Below the pieces are notes generated by a model, which saw only the letters and a program-made list of their open reading frames with translations, searched no databases and had not been told where the DNA came from. From the NCBI GenBank assembly GCA_016717705.1, contig JADKFD010000043.1, forward strand, positions 1-56,874: a DNA stretch of 56,874 nucleotides, read 5' to 3'. Numbering within the stretch: the stretch's first letter is position 1; each line of letters starts with the position of its first letter. A program made the translations under genes and the position numbers. The stretch comes from Rhodanobacteraceae bacterium (GTDB lineage Bacteria; Pseudomonadota; Gammaproteobacteria; Xanthomonadales; SZUA-5). Below, piece after piece: positions 26,311 to 34,356 of this stretch.

Positions 26311-26430
26311 CCCTGGCGGTGCGCTTGTTCGCGCAGCGAACCTGGGAGCGGGTTTATCCCGCGAAAGCTCTCGCGGAGTAAATCCGCTCCCACAGTGAAA
26401 TCAATACCTTACGGCATGTTCGGCGAGAGC
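26311..26430 (+). repeat. 120-bp dispersed repeat, copy 1
   Basis: This matches 44418-44539 almost throughout: GGCGGTGCGCTTGTTCGCG, a palindrome GGGAGCGGGTTTATCCCGCG with CGCGGAGTAAATCCGCTCCC, then CAGTGAAATCAATACC and ACGGCATGTTCGG. The last 40 bases also occur at 54031-54070 in the opposite orientation. It occupies most of the 360-bp gap after the CDF gene; nothing else was seen there. Confidence 0.85.
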
Positions 26431-26605
26431 GGTGCAATCGGCAGCCTGCACCCATCCGGGACCGTTCGACGCGTGTTTTGGACTGTGTCCAGTCCGTTGA
26501 CCAAGGTCAAGATTGTTCCCCGTGGTCCGACTATGTTGGATGCGGTCGCGCTGCGACGGTTGGCGGAAGCTGTTCGGCGTGATGCAACAGTTCGGAGGAA
26601 TCGCC

Positions 26606-27439
26606 ATGGGCAGGCTCGAGTCGAAGCAGAACGGTCTTTCGCTGAGCGTCGGACACGCGGCGCGTCTACGCTGGATTGCGGGGTGGGTGGGGTTGCTGGC
26701 CGCAAGCGCGTCATGGGCGGTGCCGCTCGCCTGCGCAACGCAGCCGCCCGATCTTGCCGCCTGGTGGTCGGGCGAGGACAACCCGCTGGACCGGCTCGGC
26801 AGCTACCCCGGCACTCTGGACCATGGCACCGGCTATGGGACGGGATTTGTCGCTCGCGCGTTCCAGTTCGATGGCATCGACGATTCGATGCGGGTCGGTT
26901 TTCTCGGCGGAATCGGCCTGACCGAGTCTGATCCGGTGTCGATCGCCGCCTGGGCGAATACCAGCACCGCGGCCACGGCAACCCTGCAGGTCATTGCCGG
27001 CAACTACATGGGTGAACAGGGCGGTAGCGGCAAATTCTCGATGTATCTGATGATCAACAACGGCAACCTGGTGTTTTCCGTCGACCAGCGTCAGCTGGCA
27101 GGTATTTCCCTGTCCACGCCGATCAGCGACGGCTGGCACTTCGTGACCGCGACCTATGACGGCACTGCGCTGGCGCTCTATGTCGATGGCGAAGCCCGGG
27201 GAAGCAATACGCGCAACTTCACCGGTGCGGACGCAAACACGCGCGGCTGGACCGTCGGCAATTTTTCCGACGAGACCAATGCCGGGCATGGTTACAACTC
27301 CAGCTTCAATGGATTGATCGACGAGGTCACGCTATTCGGCCGGGCGCTCAGCCTGGCGGAAATCGGCAGCATCTTTGGCGCCGGCGCGGCCGGCATCTGT
27401 ACGCCGACCATTTTCGCCAACGGTTTCGAGGGAATTTGA
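26606..27439 (+). CDS. Secreted LamG-like (concanavalin-fold) protein with NGFEG C-terminus
   Basis: A 277-residue secreted protein: signal peptide (LRWIAGWVGLLAASASWA), then one LamG/concanavalin-like jellyroll recognisable by DLAAWWSGEDNPLD, ARAFQFDGIDDSMRV, FVTATYDGTALALYVDGE and FNGLIDEVTLFGRALSLAEI. It ends CTPTIFANGFEGI. The terminal FxNGFEG motif also ends the 1495-residue protein at 35560. The ATG at 26606 has GGAGGA at 26594-26599. LamG domains bind glycans or proteins; the ligand is unknown. The gene stands alone after the dispersed repeat. Confidence 0.8.
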   Translation: MGRLESKQNGLSLSVGHAARLRWIAGWVGLLAASASWAVPLACATQPPDLAAWWSGEDNPLDRLGSYPGTLDHGTGYGTGFVARAFQFDGIDDSMRVGFLGGIGLTESDPVSIAAWANTSTAATATLQVIAGNYMGEQGGSGKFSMYLMINNGNLVFSVDQRQLAGISLSTPISDGWHFVTATYDGTALALYVDGEARGSNTRNFTGADANTRGWTVGNFSDETNAGHGYNSSFNGLIDEVTLFGRALSLAEIGSIFGAGAAGICTPTIFANGFEGI

Positions 27440-27526
27440 AGACGAGAGCCCGACGCGCGATCGGGAGGGCCTCGGTACGCCGATCGGTTGCTCGCAACGT
27501 CCAGCCTGACCTTGGCCGGCGACGGC

Positions 27527-28195
27527 TCAGCTTCGCCCCAGCATCGTCAGCAGCCTGAGCGCGGCAACGCTGACACCAAGACTGATCGCGTTGGCCGCAG
27601 CGGACTGGATCCGGCCCGACGGCCCATGCGGGCGCAGGGCCAGTGCAAGGGTTGCGGCGGCCATCAGCAGCGCCAGCAGCGTCGTCGACGCAGGCGTCAT
27701 CAGGGCCACCAGGCTTGCGCCTGCGACGGTCTTGGCGAGGACCTGGAGCGCCGCCGCCAGCAGCACGGGGGCGGCCGTCAGCGTCCACCGCTCAGCGCGC
27801 TGGCGCTCCTCGATCATCGACGCCATCAACGCCCGCAGCGCGTCAATCGAGCCGGCACTGCGCCAGCGTGCCACCCGGTTCCGCTGCAGAATCGCCAGCA
27901 GCATGTGCGCCAGCCAGGTGAAGTGCAGCAGCAGGGCAGGGATCAGGAATTGCGGCTGGCCGCCATGCAACAGGTTGAAGGCGCCGGTCGCCAGCATCAA
28001 GCCGAGATAGACGACCAGGGCCAGCAGCAGCCGGCGCTCAAGCAAGCGCAGCGGCGCATGGACTTGGGCCAGCAGCTCCGGATCGGCGTGATCGGCGAGT
28101 GTCGGCGGCGTCTCGCCGGAATCCATCGCCCGGTCGAACTTCACGTTGCGCAGCCAACTGCTGGCGCGCCTTGCCAAAGCTGCTGCCGGCGACAT
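27527..28195 (-). CDS. Multi-pass membrane protein (DUF unknown), operon 3' gene
   Basis: A 222-residue or shorter protein with four predicted membrane helices (LLLALVVYLGLMLATGAF, FLIPALLLHFTWLAHMLLAIL, LTAAPVLLAAALQVLA, TTLLALLMAAATLALAL) and a C-terminal ISLGVSVAALRLLTML. I recognise no family. The 5' end overlaps the previous gene by 158 bases in a different frame, which is improbable for two real genes. Either the start is the ATG near 28126 (MDSGETPPTLADHADPELL) or a single-base error near 28150 splits one long protein. It closes an acyltransferase-sigma-membrane protein operon. Confidence 0.55.
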   Translation of the reverse strand: MSPAAALARRASSWLRNVKFDRAMDSGETPPTLADHADPELLAQVHAPLRLLERRLLLALVVYLGLMLATGAFNLLHGGQPQFLIPALLLHFTWLAHMLLAILQRNRVARWRSAGSIDALRALMASMIEERQRAERWTLTAAPVLLAAALQVLAKTVAGASLVALMTPASTTLLALLMAAATLALALRPHGPSGRIQSAAANAISLGVSVAALRLLTMLGRS

Positions 28196-28799
28196 CGTCG
28201 AGGAAACGCTCGAATCCGGGTCGTTGCCGATAACGCCAGCTCGCCCAGCGCATCACCAGCAGCGCAATCGGGACGAACAGCACGCCGACCAGCAGGTTCA
28301 CGTACACCACGCTCGGGTGCAGATAGTCAAGCAGATCGGTGCCGGTCAGTCCCTTGACCAGCACCAGGATCAGCGGCAACCACAGCAGCACCGAGGACAG
28401 CAGCACCCATTTGGCCGGTCGCAGCAGACGCCCGCGCAGTTCGTCCAGTGTCGTCTGCACTTGCACTACCGGAGCGTCCAGATCGAGTGCAGCCAGCGCC
28501 CGCCACTGGCGCCAGTCGACGCTCAGTTCGGCCAGCGCCAACAGTGCCAGCGGGCTTGCCAGCAGGCGATACACGGCATCGTCGAAGTGCGCGACGAGGA
28601 AGGCCAGCAACGCGCCGAAGGTCAGCGCCGCAGCGACCAGGCTGGCCAGCAGCCAGCCACGGTGGCGGCGGAAAGCGGCGCCAGTGCGCCGGCGCAGGGC
28701 GGCGCGCAACGTGTCGGCGTCGAGGGTCAGGCTGGTATCGAGCTGGCGCTGGCTGTGCTTCCAGCCGGCGCGCAGCGCGTCGAGGTCGAGGCCGTTCAT
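28038..28799 (-). CDS. Membrane protein coupled to sigma factor, C-terminus uncertain
   Basis: As sequenced, 253 residues: a soluble N-terminus (DLDALRAGWKHSQRQLDTSLTLDADTLRAALRRRTG) and four predicted helices (WLLASLVAAALTFGALLAFL, LLASPLALLALAEL, WVLLSSVLLWLPLILVLV, NLLVGVLFVPIALLVM), then FERFLDDVAGSSFGKARQQLAA. After that the reading (VRPGDGFRRDAADTRR...) looks like out-of-frame sequence, so a one-base error near 28150 is likely. It starts in an ATGA overlap with the sigma gene stop and is the obvious candidate partner or anti-sigma factor, though it has no known anti-sigma motif. Confidence 0.65.
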   Translation of the reverse strand: MNGLDLDALRAGWKHSQRQLDTSLTLDADTLRAALRRRTGAAFRRHRGWLLASLVAAALTFGALLAFLVAHFDDAVYRLLASPLALLALAELSVDWRQWRALAALDLDAPVVQVQTTLDELRGRLLRPAKWVLLSSVLLWLPLILVLVKGLTGTDLLDYLHPSVVYVNLLVGVLFVPIALLVMRWASWRYRQRPGFERFLDDVAGSSFGKARQQLAAQREVRPGDGFRRDAADTRRSRRSGAAGPSPCAAALA

Positions 28800-29305
28800 G
28801 TGCTCTCCTGCGCAGCGTGGTCGCGCTGCATGCGGGTCTTGATGCGGTTGATGCGGGTGGCGACATTGGTCACGGTCAGGCCGAGCATCTGCGCCAATTC
28901 CTCCAGCGAGTAACCCTGCAGATAGAGCAGGATCAGCGCACGGTTGATCTCGTCGAGGCGTGCGATCAGCTGGTGCAGCGCATGCATATCGTCGCCTTGT
29001 GCATCCAGCACGCGATCGGCTGCGGCCAGATCCATGCCGAAGTCCTCGATCGGCAGCGCGTCGCGGATGCGCCGGCTTTCGCCGCGGTAGAAGGAAATGG
29101 CAACGTTGACCGCGATCCGGTGCAGGAAGGTCGAAAACGCCGCGCGCCCGTCGAAGCGCGGGTAGGCGCGCCAGAGCTCGGCGATCATCTCCTGGATCAG
29201 ATCGCCGCGGTCCTCGCGGCGGCTGCAGTAGGCATTGGCGATCTGGTACAGCATCGCCTTGTGCGGTGTCAGATCGGCCAGGAAGCGGGATTCGAGCGTG
29301 CTCAT
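28796..29305 (-). CDS. ECF-type sigma factor
   Basis: A 169-residue sigma-70 family factor. Region 2: MLYQIANAYCSRREDRGDLIQEMIAELWRAYPRFDGRAAFSTFLHRIAVNVAISFYR. Region 4: ARLDEINRALILLYLQGYSLEELAQMLGLTVTNVATRINRIKTRM, a strong helix-turn-helix. The ATG at 29305 overlaps the TGA of the acyltransferase gene (ATGA), and its own stop overlaps the next ATG, so three genes are tightly translationally coupled. The arrangement implies that the sigma factor is made with the membrane enzyme upstream. Confidence 0.88.
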   Translation of the reverse strand: MSTLESRFLADLTPHKAMLYQIANAYCSRREDRGDLIQEMIAELWRAYPRFDGRAAFSTFLHRIAVNVAISFYRGESRRIRDALPIEDFGMDLAAADRVLDAQGDDMHALHQLIARLDEINRALILLYLQGYSLEELAQMLGLTVTNVATRINRIKTRMQRDHAAQEST

Positions 29306-30567
29306 GCGGCCGATTCTGGGCTCATCGCCGTTGCGGCAGGACTGCCCGGCGCAACGCAGGTCGCCGTCGGCGTGCGCTGCCGCCGCTTCCCGTTGAGCCG
29401 CGCGCCGATCCAGCTGTAGCGCACCAGCCATTGGTAACTTGCCAGCATCAGCGCCATGCCCACCATCAGCGCCAGCGGATACTCGATCCACCAGGGCCAG
29501 TCGAGCCGGGACATGGCCACCTGCAGCAGCATCACGATCGGCAGATGCACCAGGTAGACCCAGTACGACGCGTCGGCCAGATAGCGCCGCGTGGCGCTGT
29601 GGCCGGACAGATGGCGCAGTGCCAGCCCGGCCAGAGCCAGCGTCAGCGCCCAGCTGGCGCAGCCATGAGCAAGCGCGTAGACGAGTTTCGCGTCATCCGG
29701 CGCTGCTGCGACCAGCAGCGGGTCGACGCCGACCAGCGTCAGGCAGATGGCAATGCCGACAGACGCCAGCGCGAAATTGAGTGGCCAGTTGCCGGCGATG
29801 CGCGCCAGCAATGGCGGCTGTCGCTGCAGCAGCCAGCCGAATCCGAAGGCGATGCCGAAACCGACCAACGCCGGCAGATTGGGATACAGCGACTGATCCG
29901 GCGTGGGCACGCCGAACCACGCATACCAGCCCTCATGGATAGCCAGACAGGCCGCCAGCGGCAGCGCCAGCAGCAGCGCTGCCCACGGGCCGAGCAGCAG
30001 GCGCATGCCGGCGTCAGCGAGCGCACCCAGGCGGTCGCGACCATCGACGAGAGCAAGCACGCCACGCAGTCCCAGCATGCCAACGTAATAGAGCGTCAGC
30101 ACATACAGGAACCACAAGTGGGTCAGCGGGAAGTCGTCCGGCGTGAACTTCGGTCCCGGCGGCGACTGCGCCGGCAGTTGGCCGCCGCCCTTGAGCCACG
30201 CGGCCCAGACCACGGCGATCACGATGCCGGTGAAGACCAGCGGCCACGCAGAAACCAGCGGCACGACGATGCGCGAGTAGCGGTCGCGCGCGAAGCCGGC
30301 GACGCCCAGTCGCTGCAGGCCAAGACGACCGAAATAGCCGGCCAGCAGGAAGAACAGCGGCATGCGGAACAGATGGATCAGGTAGAAGAGGCCGGCCAGT
30401 ACCGAACTGTGCTGGCCGTCGCTGACGATCCAGAAGTACTCAGCACCCGGCAAGTACGCCATGCTCAGGTGCAGCGCGACACCGAGCAGCAGGGCCAACC
30501 CGCGCAAGGCGTCGAGGCCATGCAGGCGTTCCGGGGTGGGTGGATTGGTCTGCTGCTGCGTATGCAT
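29302..30567 (-). CDS. Acyltransferase-3/OpgC-like membrane protein
   Basis: A 421-residue polytopic protein of the acyltransferase 3 family. The N-terminal signature is RLHGLDALRGLALLLGVALHLSMAYLPG, followed by FRMPLFFLLAGYFGRLGLQR and YSRIVVPLVSAWPLVF; ten to eleven helices in all. The active-site histidine is probably the H in ALHLSMAYL. Such enzymes O-acylate periplasmic glucans, lipopolysaccharide or exopolysaccharide. It heads an operon coupled to a sigma factor and two further membrane proteins. The start at 30567 (MHTQQQTNPP) was chosen because upstream in-frame sequence belongs to the out-of-frame end of the SDR gene. Confidence 0.85.
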   Translation of the reverse strand: MHTQQQTNPPTPERLHGLDALRGLALLLGVALHLSMAYLPGAEYFWIVSDGQHSSVLAGLFYLIHLFRMPLFFLLAGYFGRLGLQRLGVAGFARDRYSRIVVPLVSAWPLVFTGIVIAVVWAAWLKGGGQLPAQSPPGPKFTPDDFPLTHLWFLYVLTLYYVGMLGLRGVLALVDGRDRLGALADAGMRLLLGPWAALLLALPLAACLAIHEGWYAWFGVPTPDQSLYPNLPALVGFGIAFGFGWLLQRQPPLLARIAGNWPLNFALASVGIAICLTLVGVDPLLVAAAPDDAKLVYALAHGCASWALTLALAGLALRHLSGHSATRRYLADASYWVYLVHLPIVMLLQVAMSRLDWPWWIEYPLALMVGMALMLASYQWLVRYSWIGARLNGKRRQRTPTATCVAPGSPAATAMSPESAA

Positions 30568-30707
30568 CGCCGGCTCCTGGCTGGTCAGCGGGGTCGGATG
30601 ACCCTTGCTGACGTTATTCGCCGGGAGGCGGCGGAAAATCACAGAGGTGGGGCTCCACAGTCGCGCGACGCCAGGTCCATCGACTGCTGGTTGACCGGAC
30701 GCAGGGG

Positions 30708-31455
30708 CTACCAGGGAATCACCTTGCCCTGGAAATCGTAGAAGTGCCCGTTGTCTGCCGGCCCCAACTTCTCGATCAGACCGACCAGGCCGGACACGCT
30801 TTCTTCCGGCGAGTAAGTCGCTGCCGACCCACCCATATCGGTACGCACCCAGCCCGGATGCACCCCGACGCAGACGAATCCTTCCTTGGCCAGTTCCACA
30901 CTCAGGGTCTTGGTGACCTGGTTCAGCGCGGCTTTGCTGGTCCGGTAGGCGTACCAGGTGCCGGTCGATCCGCCGATGCTGCCCAGCTGCGAGGACATGT
31001 TGACGATCAGCTTGCGTTGGCCCTGGCGCAGATTGGGCAGCAGCGCCTGGATCACGCGCAGCGGTCCGAGCGTGTTGACGGCGAGGGTCTGCTCCATCTG
31101 CGCGAAATCGACCTTGTCGATGCTGACGTCGCTGCGATCGAAGACGCCGGCGTTGTTGACCAGGATGTCGATCGCCTCGCCATCGAGTCGCTTGGCGAGC
31201 GCGGCAACGCTGGCGGCATCGCTGACGTCGAGCGCCTCGACCCGATCGGCAACCGCTGCGAGTTCCTCGGCCTTCGCCGGGATCGCGCGCGGTGCCGATC
31301 ACGCGATAGCCCTTGTCGGCAAACTGGCGCGCGTATTCGAGCCCGATGCCGCGGTTGGCGCCGGTCACCAGCACGGTGAGCTTGTCGGCGGCGTGACCGA
31401 GCGGGCTGGCGCCGCCGAGGATCAGCGAGATCGCGATGGCCTGAAGGTGCTTCAT
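30708..31455 (-). pseudogene. Short-chain dehydrogenase with signal peptide, frameshifted
   Basis: After a clear signal peptide (AIAISLILGGASPLGHAAD) the protein reads KLTVLVTGANRGIGLEYARQFADKGYRVIGTARDP, the TGxxxGIG cofactor motif of SDRs. At the GGG of 31279-31281 the frame is lost; removing one base restores AKAEELAAVADRVEALDVSD...ILVNNAGVF and then NTLGPLRVIQALLP, NMSSQLGSIGGSTGTWYAYRTSKAALNQVTK (catalytic S, Y and K) and VHPGWVRTDMGG. So the complete Ser-Tyr-Lys site is present if the extra base is an error. An exported SDR would lack NAD(P)H in the periplasm unless Tat-folded; the signal has no twin arginine. Odd enough to check. Confidence 0.75.
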
Positions 31456-31765
31456 GTGGGCTCCGTCGAAGTCAGGGTTGGTGCGGGGAGGATGCACCGA
31501 GCGCGGGTGAGGGCCAAGTCAAAGCCAGTCCCGGACTGTTTCTGCTCTTGGTCGTCGGCGGCTCGGCGCTGTTGGTCGGCATCGGCCTGCTGTTCTATCG
31601 GCGCGGCGGCGTGAACCGGATGCGCTGAGACTGGATTGCCGCGGTTCGCGTTGCGCGGCACATCCTGCTTGCTGCGAACGCCACGTCAGTCGTGAACCCA
31701 CAGCACAAGCATGTGGCAGACTGGGACTCGACCGCCATTTCCCGGCTCCCCGTCGACGGACCCCG
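31456..31765. other. Intergenic region with a cryptic membrane-segment ORF
   Basis: Plus-strand sequence at about 31530-31628 reads LFLLLVVGGSALLVGIGL, then LFYRRGGVNRMR and a stop, a good membrane helix with a basic tail. The frame is open upstream for about 25 codons but I found no usable start codon. It may be the 3' remnant of a small membrane-protein gene or chance. Nothing else was seen in this gap. Confidence 0.3.
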
Positions 31766-32783
31766 ATGAAACTCACTAGTGCCGCCGTCCTCCTTGCACT
31801 CGCCAGCTCCGCCTGCGCGCATGACGCGAATGTCGACATGGCGAAGGCCGCCAATGCATTCCTCGCCTCGCTGACATCAGCGCAGAAATCCCGGGCGACG
31901 CTGCCTTTCGAGAGCGAGGCGACCGGCGAGCGGGTGAACTGGCACTACGTCCCGCGCGAGCGCAAGGGCCTGGCGCTGAAGGACATGACCGAGCCGCAGC
32001 GCGCACTCGCCAAGGCGCTGCTGAAGACCGGGCTGAGCGACGACGGATTTGCCAAGGCGGAAGCCATCCAGAGCCTCGAAGAGATCCTGCGGGTGATGGA
32101 GAAGGCCGCCGCCGGGCATCGCGATCCCGAGAAATATTACGTCAGTGTGTTCGGCAATTCCGGGAGGCAAGGATCCGTGGGCCTGGCGCTGGGAGGGCCA
32201 TCACCAGTCCTTCAACTACACCAGCGTGGACGCCGCCGCGCCGTCGATGACACCGTCGTTTTTCGGCAGCAATCCCGGCGAAGTGGGCGACGGAGACAGC
32301 AAGGGCTTGCGTGTGCTCGGCGCCGAGGAGGACCTCGGGCGCGCCCTGATGAAGTCACTCACCGCCGAGCAGCGCAAGACCGCGCTGATCCTCACCGAGG
32401 CTCCGAGTGACATTCTCAACAGTCCCAGGCGCCCGGATCCCACCCGGCCCGAAGGACTGGCCGCAGCGGAAATGTCCGCCGAACAACAAGTGGCGCTGGT
32501 GAAGATCATCAAGGAATACCTCTTCCGCTGTCGCACGGATGTCGCCGCGGAGGAGTTTGCGAAGATCGAAAAAGCGGGTCTCGGGAGCGTGTATTTCGCC
32601 TGGGCGGGTGGCCTCGAGCGCGGTCAACCGCACTACTACCGCGTGCAAAACACCGAATTCGTCCTCGAGTACGACAACACGCAGAACAACGCGAACCATG
32701 TCCACAGCGTCTGGCGCGAGTTCGACGGCGACTTCGGCGCTGACTTGCTGCAGCAGCACGTCAGCGAAGGGCACGCGAAGTAG
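31766..32783 (+). pseudogene. DUF3500-family protein with signal peptide, frameshifted
   Basis: Read across one extra base this is a secreted protein of about 338 residues. Signal peptide MKLTSAAVLLALASSACA; then ANAFLASLTSAQKSRATLPF, NWHYVPRERKGLALKDMTEPQRALAKALLKTGLS, PEKYYVSVFG, DPWAWRWEGHHQSFNYT, TPSFFGSNPGEV, RVLGAEEDLGRALMKSLTAEQRKTALI and a C-terminal HYYRVQNTEFVLEYDNTQNNANHVHSVWREFDGDFG. These are the DUF3500 landmarks, with His-rich blocks. The frame is lost at TT 32158-32159; dropping one T joins VFGN to PGGKDPWAW. The family has no assigned activity; conserved His/Glu suggest a metal site. LASSACAH resembles but does not meet a strict lipobox. Confidence 0.8.
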
Positions 32784-32789
32784 GGCTGG

Positions 32790-32852
32790 CGCGGCCACCG
32801 CGCGTGGAGTGCCGGATGGTGCGGCATGGCCATTCGCGCGGACGGCCGCGGG
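32790..32852 (+). repeat. Dispersed GC-rich repeat, copy 1
   Basis: GCGGCCACCGCGCG and, 30 bases on, CGCGCGGACGGCCGCGGGG recur in the same order and orientation at 34274-34339. The two copies bracket the 386-residue hypothetical gene. Confidence 0.6.
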
Positions 32853-32931
32853 GGCCAGGCTGCGCTGGCCGCCTGAGCACACTCGCTCTATTGCTGTTGC
32901 AGGGTCGGCTCGGTCATCGGCGACTCGCAGC

Positions 32932-34092
32932 TCAAAACACCCCGATCCGCCAGCGCACCTGGAGCGCACGTTCGGCGCGCGCGATGAAGGTCATGAGCCA
33001 CTGCCGATCAACCACCTGGGGATACCTGCGCATGGCGCGAGCAGCGTCAAGCGAGACCACGGCGCTGCGCGACAACCCTGCCTGGCCCGGTTCGATTGCC
33101 GCAAGCAGGGCACGGGCGTCCGCGAGCAGCCCGGAAATCCTGGCTTTTTGCAGCGCATCGACCCGCGCGAAAGCCCGCATGAGGTAGGTCCCGAACTCGA
33201 TGTCCCGAATCGCCCGCGCCGGACACGGACCGGCGTGTCGCGGGTCGTCCCCGCGCAGACACCAGGCCGCGAAATTGGGCCCGAATTCGAAAGCCGCCTT
33301 GCCGCTGTAGCTTCGATTGAACTGCACGCCGTCGAAGTCCTGGCGCGTCGCCACGGCGCGCACCAGTTCGCCCAGGGGCAGGGTGACGGTCCCGTGGCGG
33401 GAGGTGGAAAAGCCCAGCGTCTGCAGTTCGAGAATCTCGCCGTGGGCGGTGCAGCTGGTTTTCAACGCCTGCTGCACGCGCACCGTCATCGCCAGAAACT
33501 CGTCCAGCGTTCCTGCGCCAGTCAGCAGCAGTAGATCGCGCTGTTCGCGCTGCGCGGCGGCGCGCTTGTCGGCGAGGTTCTGGTAGTGCACCCGCAGGGC
33601 CTGGCACTGGACGCGATTGAAGCTGTAGTGGTCGTCGCCGAACTGCAGCACGACAAAGCTCGTCGTTTCCGGCAATTGCCCGAGTGCCTGACATGCGTCG
33701 ACGACATCGCCGGACAACGCCGTCGCGTCTGAAGCGGCAACCTGGAACGCGATCGCATTGCGCGCATTCGCTGCCACCACCGGCATCGTGTGCCTTTTCT
33801 TCTTTCGACTGGTCGCGCCGCGGGTGTCATGCGTTGGCGCATACGCACGCGTGCGCTTCGCCGCCGCGGCGCATAGGTCCGGCTCCGGCAAGGGGATTGG
33901 CCGCCAGCGTTCAAGGTCCAGCATGGCGCGCAGGAAGGGCGGTGGGGCGCCAGCTTCAAATGCGGCATTGAACAGACGCGCCAGCGCATCGCTGAAGGGC
34001 GCGTCGTCCGTCTTGCGGGCTGCTGCCGCGCTGGGTGTCCCCGAGAAGTCCTGGAACAGCCAATCCGAAGGCACCAGATCATCGTTGTTCAC
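32932..34092 (-). CDS. Hypothetical protein, bracketed by direct repeats
   Basis: A 386-residue protein that I do not recognise. It has no signal peptide or membrane helix. The first 110 residues are polar with a basic patch (RGATSRKKKRH); the rest is a mixed alpha/beta domain with TTSFVVLQFGDDHYSFNRVQCQALRVHYQNLADKRAAAQREQRDLLLL and a cysteine-containing AAWCLRGDDPRHAGPCPARAIRDIEFGTYLMRAFARV. It starts at a GTG (34092). The gene is isolated on the minus strand between two copies of a GC-rich repeat (32790-32852 and 34274-34339), so acquisition as a unit is possible. Confidence 0.6.
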   Translation of the reverse strand: MNNDDLVPSDWLFQDFSGTPSAAAARKTDDAPFSDALARLFNAAFEAGAPPPFLRAMLDLERWRPIPLPEPDLCAAAAKRTRAYAPTHDTRGATSRKKKRHTMPVVAANARNAIAFQVAASDATALSGDVVDACQALGQLPETTSFVVLQFGDDHYSFNRVQCQALRVHYQNLADKRAAAQREQRDLLLLTGAGTLDEFLAMTVRVQQALKTSCTAHGEILELQTLGFSTSRHGTVTLPLGELVRAVATRQDFDGVQFNRSYSGKAAFEFGPNFAAWCLRGDDPRHAGPCPARAIRDIEFGTYLMRAFARVDALQKARISGLLADARALLAAIEPGQAGLSRSAVVSLDAARAMRRYPQVVDRQWLMTFIARAERALQVRWRIGVF

Positions 34093-34273
34093 GCAATGGC
34101 CCTGCCCGGAAGCTTCGGTGGCGACAGAACATCCGACTCACGCGCAAGTCTAATCGAGGCCAGCGCACGGCGACCCGATTGGGGGATCGGTTCAACTCAC
34201 GTGGGGCGCACACCGCGATGCTACCGTGTCGAAGTCAGTCTCAGCTGCGCGAGTCGGACAGGCTGCTGTCGTA

Positions 34274-34339
34274 GCGCGGCCACCGCGCGCGTTGAGAGGG
34301 TTGGCACGCCAAGCTCGATCGCGCGGACGGCCACGGGGA
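34274..34339 (+). repeat. Dispersed GC-rich repeat, copy 2
   Basis: Same order and orientation of GCGGCCACCGCGCG and CGCGCGGACGGCC blocks as at 32790-32852. It occupies part of the 264-bp gap between the hypothetical gene and the next acyltransferase; no gene is seen there. Confidence 0.6.
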
Positions 34340-34356
34340 CTGGCGGCTCGGCCGGT

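Noticed and set aside
26160..26393. Minus-strand ORF MGADLLRESFRG...
   Set aside because: It is translated from the dispersed repeat; the related reading at 44.4 kb differs after 12 residues, so it is repeat DNA, not a gene.
29302..31497. Single 731-residue SDR-acyltransferase fusion protein
   Set aside because: The join arises only because the SDR frame is shifted; both proteins have their own starts and ends.
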